The translations under genes were made by a program, and so were the position numbers. A model generated the notes under the pieces. The model was given only the letters and a program-made list of their open reading frames with translations, ran no database searches and was not told where the DNA came from. A stretch of 45,135 bases of DNA from a virus: positions 1 to 45,135 of IMG/VR virus record IMGVR_UViG_3300042731_008294, one strand, 5' to 3'. Position 1 is the stretch's first letter. Every line of letters begins with the position of its first letter. Positions 23,662 to 33,305 of this stretch are shown piece after piece.

Positions 23662-26600
23662 CTGAATATGTCACTCTTATATCTATTTGACCACACTGAA
23701 CAAAATCATTAGGCCCATCTCCTGCATTATTTTGAAATACTATTTTACAGTCTAAATTCTGAACATCAGTCCATGACCAAGTACCGGGGGCATTTGAATC
23801 ATTTGTTATATCAAAGTAATCAGACCACCCATAACTGCTACCAATTGATGGTTCTAAATCATAATTATCTCCATCAGTACTTCCACTAAACACAGGTGTT
23901 AAATGAAAAGCTGTTGGATTTCCGGGTTTTCTACCATATGCTCTAAGTTCAACTTTTGTTATAGTTCCCGAACCTGAAGAAGTATTAGTATCATTTAGCT
24001 GAGTATAATTTGCTCCTTGTGCTGTAGAAACAGTACCAACAGCACCATCAACCATATTTTCAGGATTTGTAGGCCAAGCTGTTCCAACATCATATCCATC
24101 AAAATAAAAACTTCCTGATGTTTCAGTAGCAGAAGTTGATGAACTAGAACTAGAAGATGAAAAACTTGAACTTGATGAACTTGAAGATATTGAAGTTGAA
24201 CTTGACGAACTGCTTGAGCTTCCTTGAATATTAACTCTTACAGCTTCATTAGTATACATATAAATTCTTTTGACAGATTGACTTATAGCATCTATAATAT
24301 AAGGTCTAACTTGTTTTAAAGTACTTAACTTTGTAACTTGAACTGTTAAAGCTCTACCAATGACATTAGGTGAATGATCCACATCAGCATAATAATGATC
24401 ACCATCAGGAGTCCATGATGTTATAGTTTCTTGATATTCATTTACTCCCTCAAAATCAAATGATTCAGCCGATGAACTTTCACTCCAAGTATAAATTTGA
24501 TTTAAAAGTGCATCACTTACAACCTTATTATATCTATCATCAGAACCCACACATCCTAATGTTACATCAACAGGATGTAAATCATGTGGACTAGCTGAAG
24601 GTACTTCTGCTATTCTATGAGAGTACCATTTATTAAGTAGAAAATCCGATACAAACTTATTTTTAGAATCTCTATCTGCTCCCGTATTAGTATCCACCCA
24701 TGACAAAGCTGTAGGCCAAGGATTTATATCGGTAACAACACCCGGAGCTATTCCTGCCTTATACCATTCCAATCTAAATGATTGAGTATGTGAATATCCA
24801 CCATCTTCCCATTCAGAACCTAACCAAAACTCAAAAAATCCATTATTATCTGTCAAAATATCAGCTACACTTGTAGTTGTATAAAGTTTACTTGTTTCAG
24901 CTAAAAATATAGTTGCTTCAGTAGTTGGATCATCATCCAAATATAATCTAATTTGAGCATTTTGAATTGGTCTTCCTTCCTCATCAACAACATAATGCCA
25001 AAAATGTGTTCTCGATGCATCAAAAAATGAACTAGAACTTGAGCTACTTGAACTATTAGAGCTTGAACTTGAAGATTCACTTGAAGAACTTGAGCTTGAA
25101 GAACTCTTTGAGCTACTTGATGAACTACTTGAGCTACTTGATGATATACTCTGACTCGAACTTGATGATACTGAACTAGAGCTTGAAGAACTCACTGAAA
25201 TAGAGCTTGAAGAACTCACTGAACTAGAGCTTGAACTTACTGAGCTTGAGCTTGAACTTGTGGAACTTGAGCTTGAACTTACTGAACTACTTGAGCTTGA
25301 ACTAGAACTACTTGATGAGTCAGAATAACAACTTACACAATCTGAAGTAAATGTAGCTTGGAAATTATCAACTTCAATATCAAGATATCTATTTGCAGAA
25401 GTTGAAGCATCATGATTAAAATATATACCTATTTGACTATTATTATTAAAATTACAAGTCTGAAGGAATATACCACTTGTATTTCCATCCCATTCCCATC
25501 TAGATAAACTATTGTTCCAATAATAACCGTATATTTGATAAGTTGTTCCACTTATATATCTTTTTTCTAATCTAAATTTTCCTGTTGTTGGTGGACTCGA
25601 AACTGAATCTAGTTGCCCCGCACCATTATTCCATGCAAGATATTTTAAAACTCCACCTGAATGTTCAACCTTAACTTCACCATAACTACCTGTAACAACA
25701 TCTCTCCACCTTAAAGAAAACCAATTTCTTCCAGTATTAGGAGAATTTATAAAATTTCTTGTCCAATCATATTGACAGAACATAGTACAATCAGGTGGAA
25801 TTATCCATCTTGATCTTATTATATAATCATAATTACTACCATATGAATATCCTGATGAATCATAATAAAGAACTCCACCACCAACACCCCCAAAACTTGA
25901 ATCATTTTCAATAACTTGCCATCTTTGAGGATTAACGGAAGCACTTGGAGAACTAAAATCATCGTCTGTACAAGTTGAACTACTTGATTCTGATGATGAA
26001 GATTCACTTGATTCTGAGCTACTTGAACTGCTTGATGAACTTGCACAAATAACATCATCATAAGAAACAGCTTCAAGATTATCAAAATCTATAGTTCCTA
26101 TCGGAAACGAATTTTCATTTTCTACATATAATCTAACTTGAACTGCCGATGCACCAATACTTTTTGTCTGAACTAGCTGCCAACCAGAATTATAATAATA
26201 TGAATTAAAAGTTGAACCTGATCTAGTAATCCTAAATGAACCTGATGTTGCAGTAGTTGGAGTAGCACTTGAATCTGATACACCATTAACCTTAGATGAG
26301 CCAATATAAGTTGTTGTATGCCCATCTATGGAAACTCTCATATGATTAGACTCATCATTAGTAAATCTAATTTCTAATCCACCATTCCATCCTTGTACTC
26401 CTAAATCTGCTCCTGATGGAATACTGAATCCAACTTGAACATCAAAATCACCAATAAGTTGATAATTAGATTTAACACCTTCAACACCATATCCTGAACC
26501 CACATTACATCTCAAAGTATTATTTCTTATTTTAGGCCCATCAGCCGAACCAGAAGTAAAAATAGACCATGTTTGATTATTAGGATTATCACCATCTGAA

Positions 26601-27280
26601 CCTGTAAAATTATCATTAATATTTACAGCACATGAGCTAAAAGAACTTGAACTTGATGAACTTGAAGAACTTATACTTGAACTTGATGAGCTTACACTTG
26701 AGCTACTTGAACTTGAAGATGAACTGCTTGAGCTACTTGAACTTGAACTTAAACTACTTGAACTTGAAGATGAACTGCTCGAACTTGATACGGAACTGGA
26801 ACTACTTGAACTTGATGAGCTACTAACAGATACATCAAATTGATCAATCCTCATTACATGAGTAAGATTTCCAGGAGTTGCATGATAAACATTCAACCAT
26901 AATTCACCACCTGAAACAACAGAAGCAGACAATGGAAGTATCCATTTATCCTCAATCCAATCTGCCGAATCAGGAAAATCAAATGAACCTGTAGGTGGAG
27001 TAACATAAGTTGATGTATTAAAATTATAAAATCTTAAGAAAACATCATGAGAAATATTACCTTCATACCAACTTCTATGCCTTAATGTATAAGTATGACC
27101 AAGATTTTCAGCTATAAGTATATCACCTGAAAACTTAAAAGTGAATGAAAATCCCGGTGAACCTGTAACTTCATTTAAACCTAACCAATTATTGTCTCCT
27201 GAAGTAACAATACTTGCAGTCGTTCCACCACTAATAGTAGAAGTTAAAGCTTGAATTTCATATGCATTTAATATAGACAT
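23657..27280 (-). CDS. Poly-Ser multidomain tail fibre protein, 1207 aa
   Basis: Approximate layout: 1-150 beta-rich N-terminal domain; 151-215 poly-Ser; 215-412 LamG-like domain (FDVQVGFSIPSGADLG, GSFRITRSGSTF), related to those of the 1635-aa fibre; 412-434 Ser/Glu linker; 434-652 another jellyroll-like domain; 653-752 poly-Ser; 753-1019 the attachment-type module (FWHYVVDEEGRPIQNAQIRL) also found as a separate gene at 22757; 1019-1050 poly-Ser; 1050-1207 a C-terminal domain (FYFDGYDVGTAWP, NLDCKIVF) shared with the baseplate/fibre fusion at 27294. The mosaic of shared domains implies shuffling among the fibre genes. The SD is weak; the start lies 13 bp after the upstream stop. Confidence 0.78.
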   Translation of the reverse strand: MSILNAYEIQALTSTISGGTTASIVTSGDNNWLGLNEVTGSPGFSFTFKFSGDILIAENLGHTYTLRHRSWYEGNISHDVFLRFYNFNTSTYVTPPTGSFDFPDSADWIEDKWILPLSASVVSGGELWLNVYHATPGNLTHVMRIDQFDVSVSSSSSSSSSSSVSSSSSSSSSSSSLSSSSSSSSSSSSSSSSSSVSSSSSSISSSSSSSSSSFSSCAVNINDNFTGSDGDNPNNQTWSIFTSGSADGPKIRNNTLRCNVGSGYGVEGVKSNYQLIGDFDVQVGFSIPSGADLGVQGWNGGLEIRFTNDESNHMRVSIDGHTTTYIGSSKVNGVSDSSATPTTATSGSFRITRSGSTFNSYYYNSGWQLVQTKSIGASAVQVRLYVENENSFPIGTIDFDNLEAVSYDDVICASSSSSSSSSESSESSSSESSSSTCTDDDFSSPSASVNPQRWQVIENDSSFGGVGGGVLYYDSSGYSYGSNYDYIIRSRWIIPPDCTMFCQYDWTRNFINSPNTGRNWFSLRWRDVVTGSYGEVKVEHSGGVLKYLAWNNGAGQLDSVSSPPTTGKFRLEKRYISGTTYQIYGYYWNNSLSRWEWDGNTSGIFLQTCNFNNNSQIGIYFNHDASTSANRYLDIEVDNFQATFTSDCVSCYSDSSSSSSSSSSSSVSSSSSSTSSSSSSVSSSSSSVSSSSSISVSSSSSSSVSSSSSQSISSSSSSSSSSSSKSSSSSSSSSESSSSSSNSSSSSSSSSFFDASRTHFWHYVVDEEGRPIQNAQIRLYLDDDPTTEATIFLAETSKLYTTTSVADILTDNNGFFEFWLGSEWEDGGYSHTQSFRLEWYKAGIAPGVVTDINPWPTALSWVDTNTGADRDSKNKFVSDFLLNKWYSHRIAEVPSASPHDLHPVDVTLGCVGSDDRYNKVVSDALLNQIYTWSESSSAESFDFEGVNEYQETITSWTPDGDHYYADVDHSPNVIGRALTVQVTKLSTLKQVRPYIIDAISQSVKRIYMYTNEAVRVNIQGSSSSSSSSTSISSSSSSSSFSSSSSSSSTSATETSGSFYFDGYDVGTAWPTNPENMVDGAVGTVSTAQGANYTQLNDTNTSSGSGTITKVELRAYGRKPGNPTAFHLTPVFSGSTDGDNYDLEPSIGSSYGWSDYFDITNDSNAPGTWSWTDVQNLDCKIVFQNNAGDGPNDFVQCGQIDIRVTYSV
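25022..25321 (-). repeat. AGTTCA-type hexanucleotide tract (poly-Ser linker)
   Basis: A 300-bp Ser-codon array in the 1207-aa fibre with Val, Ile, Thr, Lys, Glu and Asn interruptions, just before its attachment-type module. Confidence 0.85.
26636..26826 (-). repeat. AGTTCA-type hexanucleotide tract (poly-Ser linker)
   Basis: Ser-codon array separating the N-terminal domain from the first LamG-like domain of the 1207-aa fibre. Confidence 0.85.
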
Positions 27281-27293
27281 ATATTATCTTTTT

Positions 27294-30200
27294 TTATGAA
27301 TAAACTACTCCTATTTCTATTTTTGAACATCTAGCTATATCTTCCGGCCCACCTGCCGTAATATATTCTATTCTACAATCCAAATTCTGAACATCAGCCC
27401 ATGTCCAATTTCCTGCTGATGGAGATTGACTATCATTAGTTATATCTACATAATTAGACCATTGACCTGATATAGTAATACCGCTATTTATATCATATTT
27501 TGAACCTGATGTAGTTCCACTAAATATAGGAATTAAATTTAACTGAGCAGGAGCACCATTTATATAAGAACGATATGCTCTTAGTTTAACACTTATTATA
27601 GTTCCCGATGCTCCCGAAGTAGCAGTATTTGAATTACATAATTGAGTATCATCAACATTAATAGTACCAGAATTTGTAGCTGTTGACCCATCAACCATAA
27701 ATCCCGGAAAATTAAGCCATGTTTCTCCTGCATCATAACCATCAAAATAGAATGTTGCAGAAGGAATAGCAGTAGATGTTGAAGAACTAGAACTAGAATT
27801 TGAACTAGAGCTTGAACTTGATGAACTTGATGAACTACTTGAACTTGAATTTAATGCTGCAATTCTGTAATGAAAATATGTCTGTACATCTTTAGGTTTA
27901 TGTAATACAGTACATCTTGAGAAAAATATAAGTTGATCTAAATAATTAAATAAACCAACTTCAGTTATATCAACATCAGCAACCTCATTTGGAACAATAA
28001 AATCTATAAAAATATTATTAAAATCGTTTTCTATTGATTTATATGTTCCACTCGCAACAGGAGATTCCAAATCGTTTTGTGTATATGGATTCCAAATAGT
28101 CGATGTTCCCGTTCCCACCTTCCAATATCCTAATGTATCAGGACATATTCCCAATCCATAAATATCACATGGATATGGTGAATAGATAACTTGATCTCTC
28201 AAAACCTGTACAATATGAGCATATCCTCTAACATTAATATCTTCAGTCCAATAAATTTTTAAATTATCTTGATCTATAATTTCTATTTTATCAGGAGATA
28301 TTTCTTCATATAAAATATCTTCCCCACCTGTCTGAGCTATACCATAACATTGAACAATAACCCATCCATTAAGCTTGTGATTTACATTCCATATATTTGA
28401 AGGATCATATTGATAATGAATATGATCTGATCTTCTTATAAATGTTGTTCCAGAAACAGCTTGATTCCATGTTGTTATCATTAAATTACTATTAGGACTA
28501 CTAACCATATCATTTTCATCAGGAATAATTCTATAACCATCAGTATCATAATGCATAACAACAGGCCCCGGTGGAGTTGTATAAGCTGATGGAGTCTGTG
28601 AATTTAAATTATGACTTATATTCCATACTGATGATGCTGCCGATGTAAATTGACTTCCAGTATCATACGCTATACCTTGACTTGCTGAACCTGCTATTGC
28701 TGCAACCCCTCTTATGGATTCATTAAACGTAAGTTGAATAGTATTTTTATTTACAAGTTCAACTGTATCAGGTTGAACTACAATTGCTCCTTGAGATGTT
28801 GGATTTGGAAATTTAAAAGCTTGAACTACAACAAAATCACTATTTAAATTGTGAGTAATAGTCCATATTTTTGATGCAAACTGTTGATAATAAGATGTTG
28901 TATTTGGAGCTTGACCTATTCCACCTGCTGAAATAAACTGTGAACCTGTGAAAAAGGTATTCATATACCCTGTAGAATTAGGATCATATAATGGAACTGA
29001 TAAACCTGTTCTATCTATAATTCCTTTCGGAGCAATTAATTCCTCATATTTTACATACTTTGAATTGGGTCTTGCATACTCCCAATTTCTAACCAACTCA
29101 TCTATGATACTATCGTCTATAATGAAATCTTGATCTACAAATAAATCACCTAATGGTTCAGTAGATAAATCAACCTGTACTTTATAATGTGGTGTAATAA
29201 CAGGATATCCACTTGCGGCAATAGCACTTGTATAATTAATATCTAAATACAATCCATATATATATCCTGTAAACTTTCCATGACCTGTTGTTCGTCTTCC
29301 ATTTAAAACATGAATATTAGAATATGTTTCGGAGCTTTGTAAAGTATGAGTAATAGTATGTACTAAATCATCTACCCACCTTCTTGCTTTACTATAAAAT
29401 CTAATTGTTATGGTTGTTGCTGTTCTATCTATGGTAACATAATATGAAGTATCCAAGACAAAAGCATAAGATGATCTAGTAGTATATTTTGTTCCACTAT
29501 ATGATTCTTCAAATCTAAAAAATAATGAACCCCCTGATGTTTCATAACTTAATGCAAGATAATCTCCTGTATGATCACTTAACATTAATATTTCATTACT
29601 TAGCATCCAAAATACTATATTAGTTTCTGAATCCGAAGCAGAACCCATTTGAATACCAATTGAATGACTAAAATTACCACTAAATAATTGACCACTTAGA
29701 GCAATTATTTGAGTATTATATGTAGTTGGGTCATAATCCGTAATTGTAATTTGATTATTTGTTATATCACCAACAGAACAATTTAAATTCAAATGTTTAT
29801 AAACCAAATAATTTTCTGAAAACCCAACATCCCATGCTTGTGTATTGCAATCTATTGGTGGAGCTTCCAAAGCATGAGTTGGATAATTATTAGGATTGTA
29901 TCTTGAATAATAATAGTCTCCTGAACCCCCACTAGGTTGAACACCATAAAATTCAAGAAAATGATGGTCTTCAAATGTATCAACCAAATCTTCTATATTT
30001 TGAATGCACCATTCACCCCATCTTTCATATATATTCAATTGATTTTGTGTATTTGATAAGAAGACTTTCCAAACAATATAAATGGAACTAAATGTACCAA
30101 CTCTCTTTAAAAAATATGGTAAGTTCTCTACCCAATCCCTTAATGGTAACTCATTTAAATAATCTTCATTTATTTCTATACCATATTTACCTGCAATGTA

Positions 30201-30812
30201 TCCTATCCATCTCAAATCTATCTCTTTTGGATCAAGCATAGACCAAAATGTTTTGGTCATGTTATACATTTCGTGATGAATTTGATCAAAATAGACCTTT
30301 AACCATTCAGTAATATTAACAGTTTGATTATGTTGTGGAAGACCTTTAAGAGTGAAATCCTTTAATCCTTCGAATTCGATTGAATATGTATTTGCTTCAT
30401 TGGATACAGGCCATATTTTACCAAAAAATATAAAAGTCCTTTCTTGATTACAATAATCATGAAAAAGATCATCTTGTTCAGGTCTAGCAAGCCAGTAATG
30501 AAAAAATGAATCCTTTCTAAAATACATTTCATTACCGATTTCAAAAGCACTTGAAGCAACTGAGAAAGTTGATTCAAGACCCTCATAGGTCATTTTAAAT
30601 CTGTTACCATCAATCTCTTTAATCTTAAATCTATGCCCAACAAACCCTCTTTCAGGATGTTTCTCATATAAGATAGACCATAAACCACCTTCAGAAACAA
30701 CAGTCTTATTAGGCCCGATTAAGAATGATTTTTGATTTCCTGTTCTCGTAGCAACTAGAGCATTAAAATAATTTGCTAGTAAATAATAATTAGGGTCGCT
30801 AAACTTTCCCAT
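27294..30812 (-). CDS. Baseplate wedge/tail-fibre fusion protein with Tail_P2_I-like N-terminus, 1172 aa
   Basis: Residues 1 to about 260 look like a baseplate-bound tail protein: FWSMLDPKEIDLRWIGYIAG, then ELPLRDWVENLPYFLKRVGT and VWKVFLSNT follow the Tail_P2_I pattern of P2 gpI and the T4 gp7 neighbourhood. A LamG-like domain covers about 320-545 (YYVTIDRTATTITIRFYSKA). Three fibre repeats with W-x-I/V-x-H-x-L-N occur near residues 649, 727 and 809 (IWTITHNLN, VWNISHNLN, IWNVNHKLN). A short poly-Ser (987-1010) leads to a C-terminal domain shared with the 1207-aa fibre. Following the gp6-like gene in order, it probably joins the wedge to the fibres. AAAGGA precedes the ATG by 8 nt. Confidence 0.72.
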   Translation of the reverse strand: MGKFSDPNYYLLANYFNALVATRTGNQKSFLIGPNKTVVSEGGLWSILYEKHPERGFVGHRFKIKEIDGNRFKMTYEGLESTFSVASSAFEIGNEMYFRKDSFFHYWLARPEQDDLFHDYCNQERTFIFFGKIWPVSNEANTYSIEFEGLKDFTLKGLPQHNQTVNITEWLKVYFDQIHHEMYNMTKTFWSMLDPKEIDLRWIGYIAGKYGIEINEDYLNELPLRDWVENLPYFLKRVGTFSSIYIVWKVFLSNTQNQLNIYERWGEWCIQNIEDLVDTFEDHHFLEFYGVQPSGGSGDYYYSRYNPNNYPTHALEAPPIDCNTQAWDVGFSENYLVYKHLNLNCSVGDITNNQITITDYDPTTYNTQIIALSGQLFSGNFSHSIGIQMGSASDSETNIVFWMLSNEILMLSDHTGDYLALSYETSGGSLFFRFEESYSGTKYTTRSSYAFVLDTSYYVTIDRTATTITIRFYSKARRWVDDLVHTITHTLQSSETYSNIHVLNGRRTTGHGKFTGYIYGLYLDINYTSAIAASGYPVITPHYKVQVDLSTEPLGDLFVDQDFIIDDSIIDELVRNWEYARPNSKYVKYEELIAPKGIIDRTGLSVPLYDPNSTGYMNTFFTGSQFISAGGIGQAPNTTSYYQQFASKIWTITHNLNSDFVVVQAFKFPNPTSQGAIVVQPDTVELVNKNTIQLTFNESIRGVAAIAGSASQGIAYDTGSQFTSAASSVWNISHNLNSQTPSAYTTPPGPVVMHYDTDGYRIIPDENDMVSSPNSNLMITTWNQAVSGTTFIRRSDHIHYQYDPSNIWNVNHKLNGWVIVQCYGIAQTGGEDILYEEISPDKIEIIDQDNLKIYWTEDINVRGYAHIVQVLRDQVIYSPYPCDIYGLGICPDTLGYWKVGTGTSTIWNPYTQNDLESPVASGTYKSIENDFNNIFIDFIVPNEVADVDITEVGLFNYLDQLIFFSRCTVLHKPKDVQTYFHYRIAALNSSSSSSSSSSSSSSSSNSSSSSSTSTAIPSATFYFDGYDAGETWLNFPGFMVDGSTATNSGTINVDDTQLCNSNTATSGASGTIISVKLRAYRSYINGAPAQLNLIPIFSGTTSGSKYDINSGITISGQWSNYVDITNDSQSPSAGNWTWADVQNLDCRIEYITAGGPEDIARCSKIEIGVVYS
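27780..27851 (-). repeat. Short AGTTCA-type hexanucleotide tract
   Basis: A 72-bp Ser-codon array before the C-terminal domain of the 1172-aa protein, the shortest linker in the fibre cluster along with the one at 17301-17370. Confidence 0.75.
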
Positions 30813-31205
30813 CTATTGTATCCTTTGCATTGCTTCTTCCATTTTCTTTTGGACTCCTCTTTTCCGTTCCAAAGTATCTCTATAATCCTCTCTTAAAGCT
30901 TGATCTTCAGGATACCTTCTCATTTGTCTTCTTAATTCTTTTAACTCGTTTTCAAGAATTTCAATCTGGAACTGCCAAAATGTTACACTACTTTTCATCT
31001 GCTGATTTTGTAGTGCTCCTGCAATTTGGATTTCTAAGTCCTCTACATTTTCTTTAGCTTTTATCTCAACTTCTGCAACTCTAACCTTCACTTCTGTAAC
31101 TTCCTCATCCTTTGCATAGTGAGCATCAAAAGCCCATATACCACCTATTAAGGAAAGTATAGCTGTAATCACTCCTATATATGTCATTAATTTTTTAGTA
31201 AACAT
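30813..31205 (-). CDS. Membrane-anchored coiled-coil protein, 130 aa (spanin-like or hub-associated)
   Basis: An N-terminal signal anchor (KLMTYIGVITAILSLIGGIW, about residues 5-24) is followed by a charged, heptad-rich helix to the end (EVTEVKVRVAEVEIKAKENV, ELKELRRQMRRYPEDQALRE). This is the architecture of an inner-membrane spanin (Rz) but also of other phage membrane proteins. No outer-membrane spanin partner is visible nested in or next to it. It sits between the gp6-like and the wedge/fibre genes, sharing one base with the former's stop and abutting the latter. Confidence 0.55.
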   Translation of the reverse strand: MFTKKLMTYIGVITAILSLIGGIWAFDAHYAKDEEVTEVKVRVAEVEIKAKENVEDLEIQIAGALQNQQMKSSVTFWQFQIEILENELKELRRQMRRYPEDQALREDYRDTLERKRGVQKKMEEAMQRIQ

Positions 31206-32908
31206 TAAACTTCCTCTAATATCTTAACTGTGTTACTAGATAAATAAGGAAATTGATTGAGACCAAGTTGAATCGGCCTTAACTTATTATCCCTATTAAC
31301 CCAAGGTGGATCAACCCATCTTGGATAAAACTTAGAATCATAATTATATATTATTTTATTACTATTGATATCTCTTATATTTAGATTTCTTATACCCTTA
31401 ATATATTCGAAATCATCATCAGGTGAAATATTACTTGTATCTAAAAGATATTCAACAACATCGTTAAAATCCATTTCACTATAAAATGTCTGATTTTCAG
31501 GTCTAAAATAATAAATCAACTTATTCAAAACATCTCTTGCAATATCTGTAAACTCATATATTCTTTTCTTTCTAACACCAATTTCAAAACTAAAATAAAC
31601 TAAATCAGGAACAGTCATGATTTCATAAGCAGAAATCATTTTTCTTGGTTTCAAATAATCAAGCAATTCTTCTTCCCATGCTGTTGCATATCTAGTTGGA
31701 ACCAAAACTGATTCTGTCTCCCCCCAATCTGTTGTTATACTTCCTGCTGATGTTTGTATTGTATTTGCATTATAATCTTCAGGAATAACACTAATTTGAA
31801 CTATATTATATAATTGTGGGTCTCCTGCTCCTGATGGAACAACATCTTGTTCACCATATGCATTTGCTTTTACAACATCTGATCTTGCTGATAAATAAGA
31901 ATTATAAGCTACTGCATTTATATCTCTAAACTGAGACCTTAAAGCTGAAGCTGAATTAAATTTGATTTCATCAATTGTTTCAGGAGAACTTGCCCCTATA
32001 GTAGCAGCACTCAATGTCATTGTAATACTATCATTAGATACATAAGAAGTTGTTATTCCTCTTGTCAATTCAATTAATTCATCTGATTGTATTGTCCATT
32101 CTTCATCAACATCAGCACCTATACTACCATTTATCCCTAAACTATCTAAAACTCTAACATCTATATCATCATCTTCCGTTGGAACATTTCTTGCTGAATT
32201 AAATACAATTTTACCCCTTCTATATCTATCATAAATTAACATATAGACATTATCTGAATCATCTGATACAACATCTAAATAAAAATCTGATACTCTTATC
32301 CATTCTGTATTATTTACCGTCACTCTACAACTTGGTAGACTATCTGTTAAATCATCATCATATGCGTATTCTTGTGGTAAAATTAATTCATTATCAATAA
32401 GGTCATCCCCTGTATACCCTGTTAAATTAAGTACTTCTCCCTGTCTTACAGGTAAATTAATGATTGTCGTTGTTCCTGTTGCTGTAACTTGAACTGAAGC
32501 TGTTGTAGCAAATAAAATTTCATTGCCTTCTTCAGAATCTTGTCTACCTGAGTTTAATTGCTTCCAAGGCAATACTCTTAAAACATCACCCACTTGTGTT
32601 CCTGAAACAGAAACTTGTAATGTTCCTCTTGCCGATCTAGTTCCTTTGGGTTCATATCCCACCTGTCTTGCTAACCTATTTGCAGCTTCATAAACATCTG
32701 CTGTTTCAAGAAAATTATTTTTTGCAACTTTATTTATGAAAAATGTGTTTAATTCAGATATATAAGCATTCAACTCCATTAACACTGAGATATTAGCACC
32801 TTCAAAATCATAATCTTTAAATATGTCACTATCTCTTAATTCGCTTCTAAATTTCTCAATAAGTGTAAGATAATCTATGCTTAAATATTCCGGGATAAAT
32901 TCTGCCAT
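31205..32908 (-). CDS. Baseplate wedge protein, gp6/baseplate-J-like
   Basis: 567 residues. The start (YLSIDYLTLIEKFRSELRDS, then a DFEGANISVLMELNAYISEL helix and NNFLETADVYEAANRLARQV) is characteristic of gp6-like wedge proteins of T4-type jumbo and marine phages, followed by a long beta-rich region (GTLQVSVSGTQVG, RGKIVFNSARNVP) and a C-terminal baseplate-J-like domain (SFEIGVRKKRIYEFTDIARD). It forms the dimeric ring that ties baseplate wedges together. The gene follows the gp25-like gene by 15 bp, the same order as in many contractile tails. Confidence 0.85.
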   Translation of the reverse strand: MAEFIPEYLSIDYLTLIEKFRSELRDSDIFKDYDFEGANISVLMELNAYISELNTFFINKVAKNNFLETADVYEAANRLARQVGYEPKGTRSARGTLQVSVSGTQVGDVLRVLPWKQLNSGRQDSEEGNEILFATTASVQVTATGTTTIINLPVRQGEVLNLTGYTGDDLIDNELILPQEYAYDDDLTDSLPSCRVTVNNTEWIRVSDFYLDVVSDDSDNVYMLIYDRYRRGKIVFNSARNVPTEDDDIDVRVLDSLGINGSIGADVDEEWTIQSDELIELTRGITTSYVSNDSITMTLSAATIGASSPETIDEIKFNSASALRSQFRDINAVAYNSYLSARSDVVKANAYGEQDVVPSGAGDPQLYNIVQISVIPEDYNANTIQTSAGSITTDWGETESVLVPTRYATAWEEELLDYLKPRKMISAYEIMTVPDLVYFSFEIGVRKKRIYEFTDIARDVLNKLIYYFRPENQTFYSEMDFNDVVEYLLDTSNISPDDDFEYIKGIRNLNIRDINSNKIIYNYDSKFYPRWVDPPWVNRDNKLRPIQLGLNQFPYLSSNTVKILEEV

Positions 32909-32923
32909 ATGATTACTCCCTCT

Positions 32924-33304
32924 TTATCTTGTTAATACAAAGTCTACTGACTCAATTTCGTTACTACCAATAACTGTAAAATTCAATCTACATCTATAAT
33001 AATTTTCATCAGCCCTTGGTTCTATATCAAATCCTGTTACTTCAATTCTGTTTTCCCATATTCTTATAGCATCAAGTAAATTTTCAGCTATGAGTCTTGC
33101 AGTTATAGCGTCTATGGGTTCAAATAAAAGCTTCGTGATATTAGATGCAAATGTAGGTAACATTCTTCTCTCACCTTGAATAGTTAATATGATATTTCTT
33201 AAACTATTAAAGATAGCATCAACATCCGTATCTCTTTGTATATCACCATCAGACTGTCTTGTAAGAGAATCGTCTGTATCACTCCAATAATATCTAGTTG
33301 TCAT
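32924..33304 (-). CDS. Baseplate wedge protein, gp25-like
   Basis: 126 residues matching the GPW/gp25 family in size and pattern: RDTDVDAIFNSLRNIILTIQ, GERRMLPTFASNITKLLFEP, an AENLLDAIRIWENRIEV helix and a C-terminal beta strand pair (LNFTVIGSNEIESVDFVL). The EPR-like core of the family appears here as ERRMLP. It initiates sheath contraction contacts in the baseplate. It sits 2 bp after the small zinc-finger gene and directly before the gp6-like gene. Confidence 0.88.
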   Translation of the reverse strand: MTTRYYWSDTDDSLTRQSDGDIQRDTDVDAIFNSLRNIILTIQGERRMLPTFASNITKLLFEPIDAITARLIAENLLDAIRIWENRIEVTGFDIEPRADENYYRCRLNFTVIGSNEIESVDFVLTR

Positions 33305-33305
33305 A

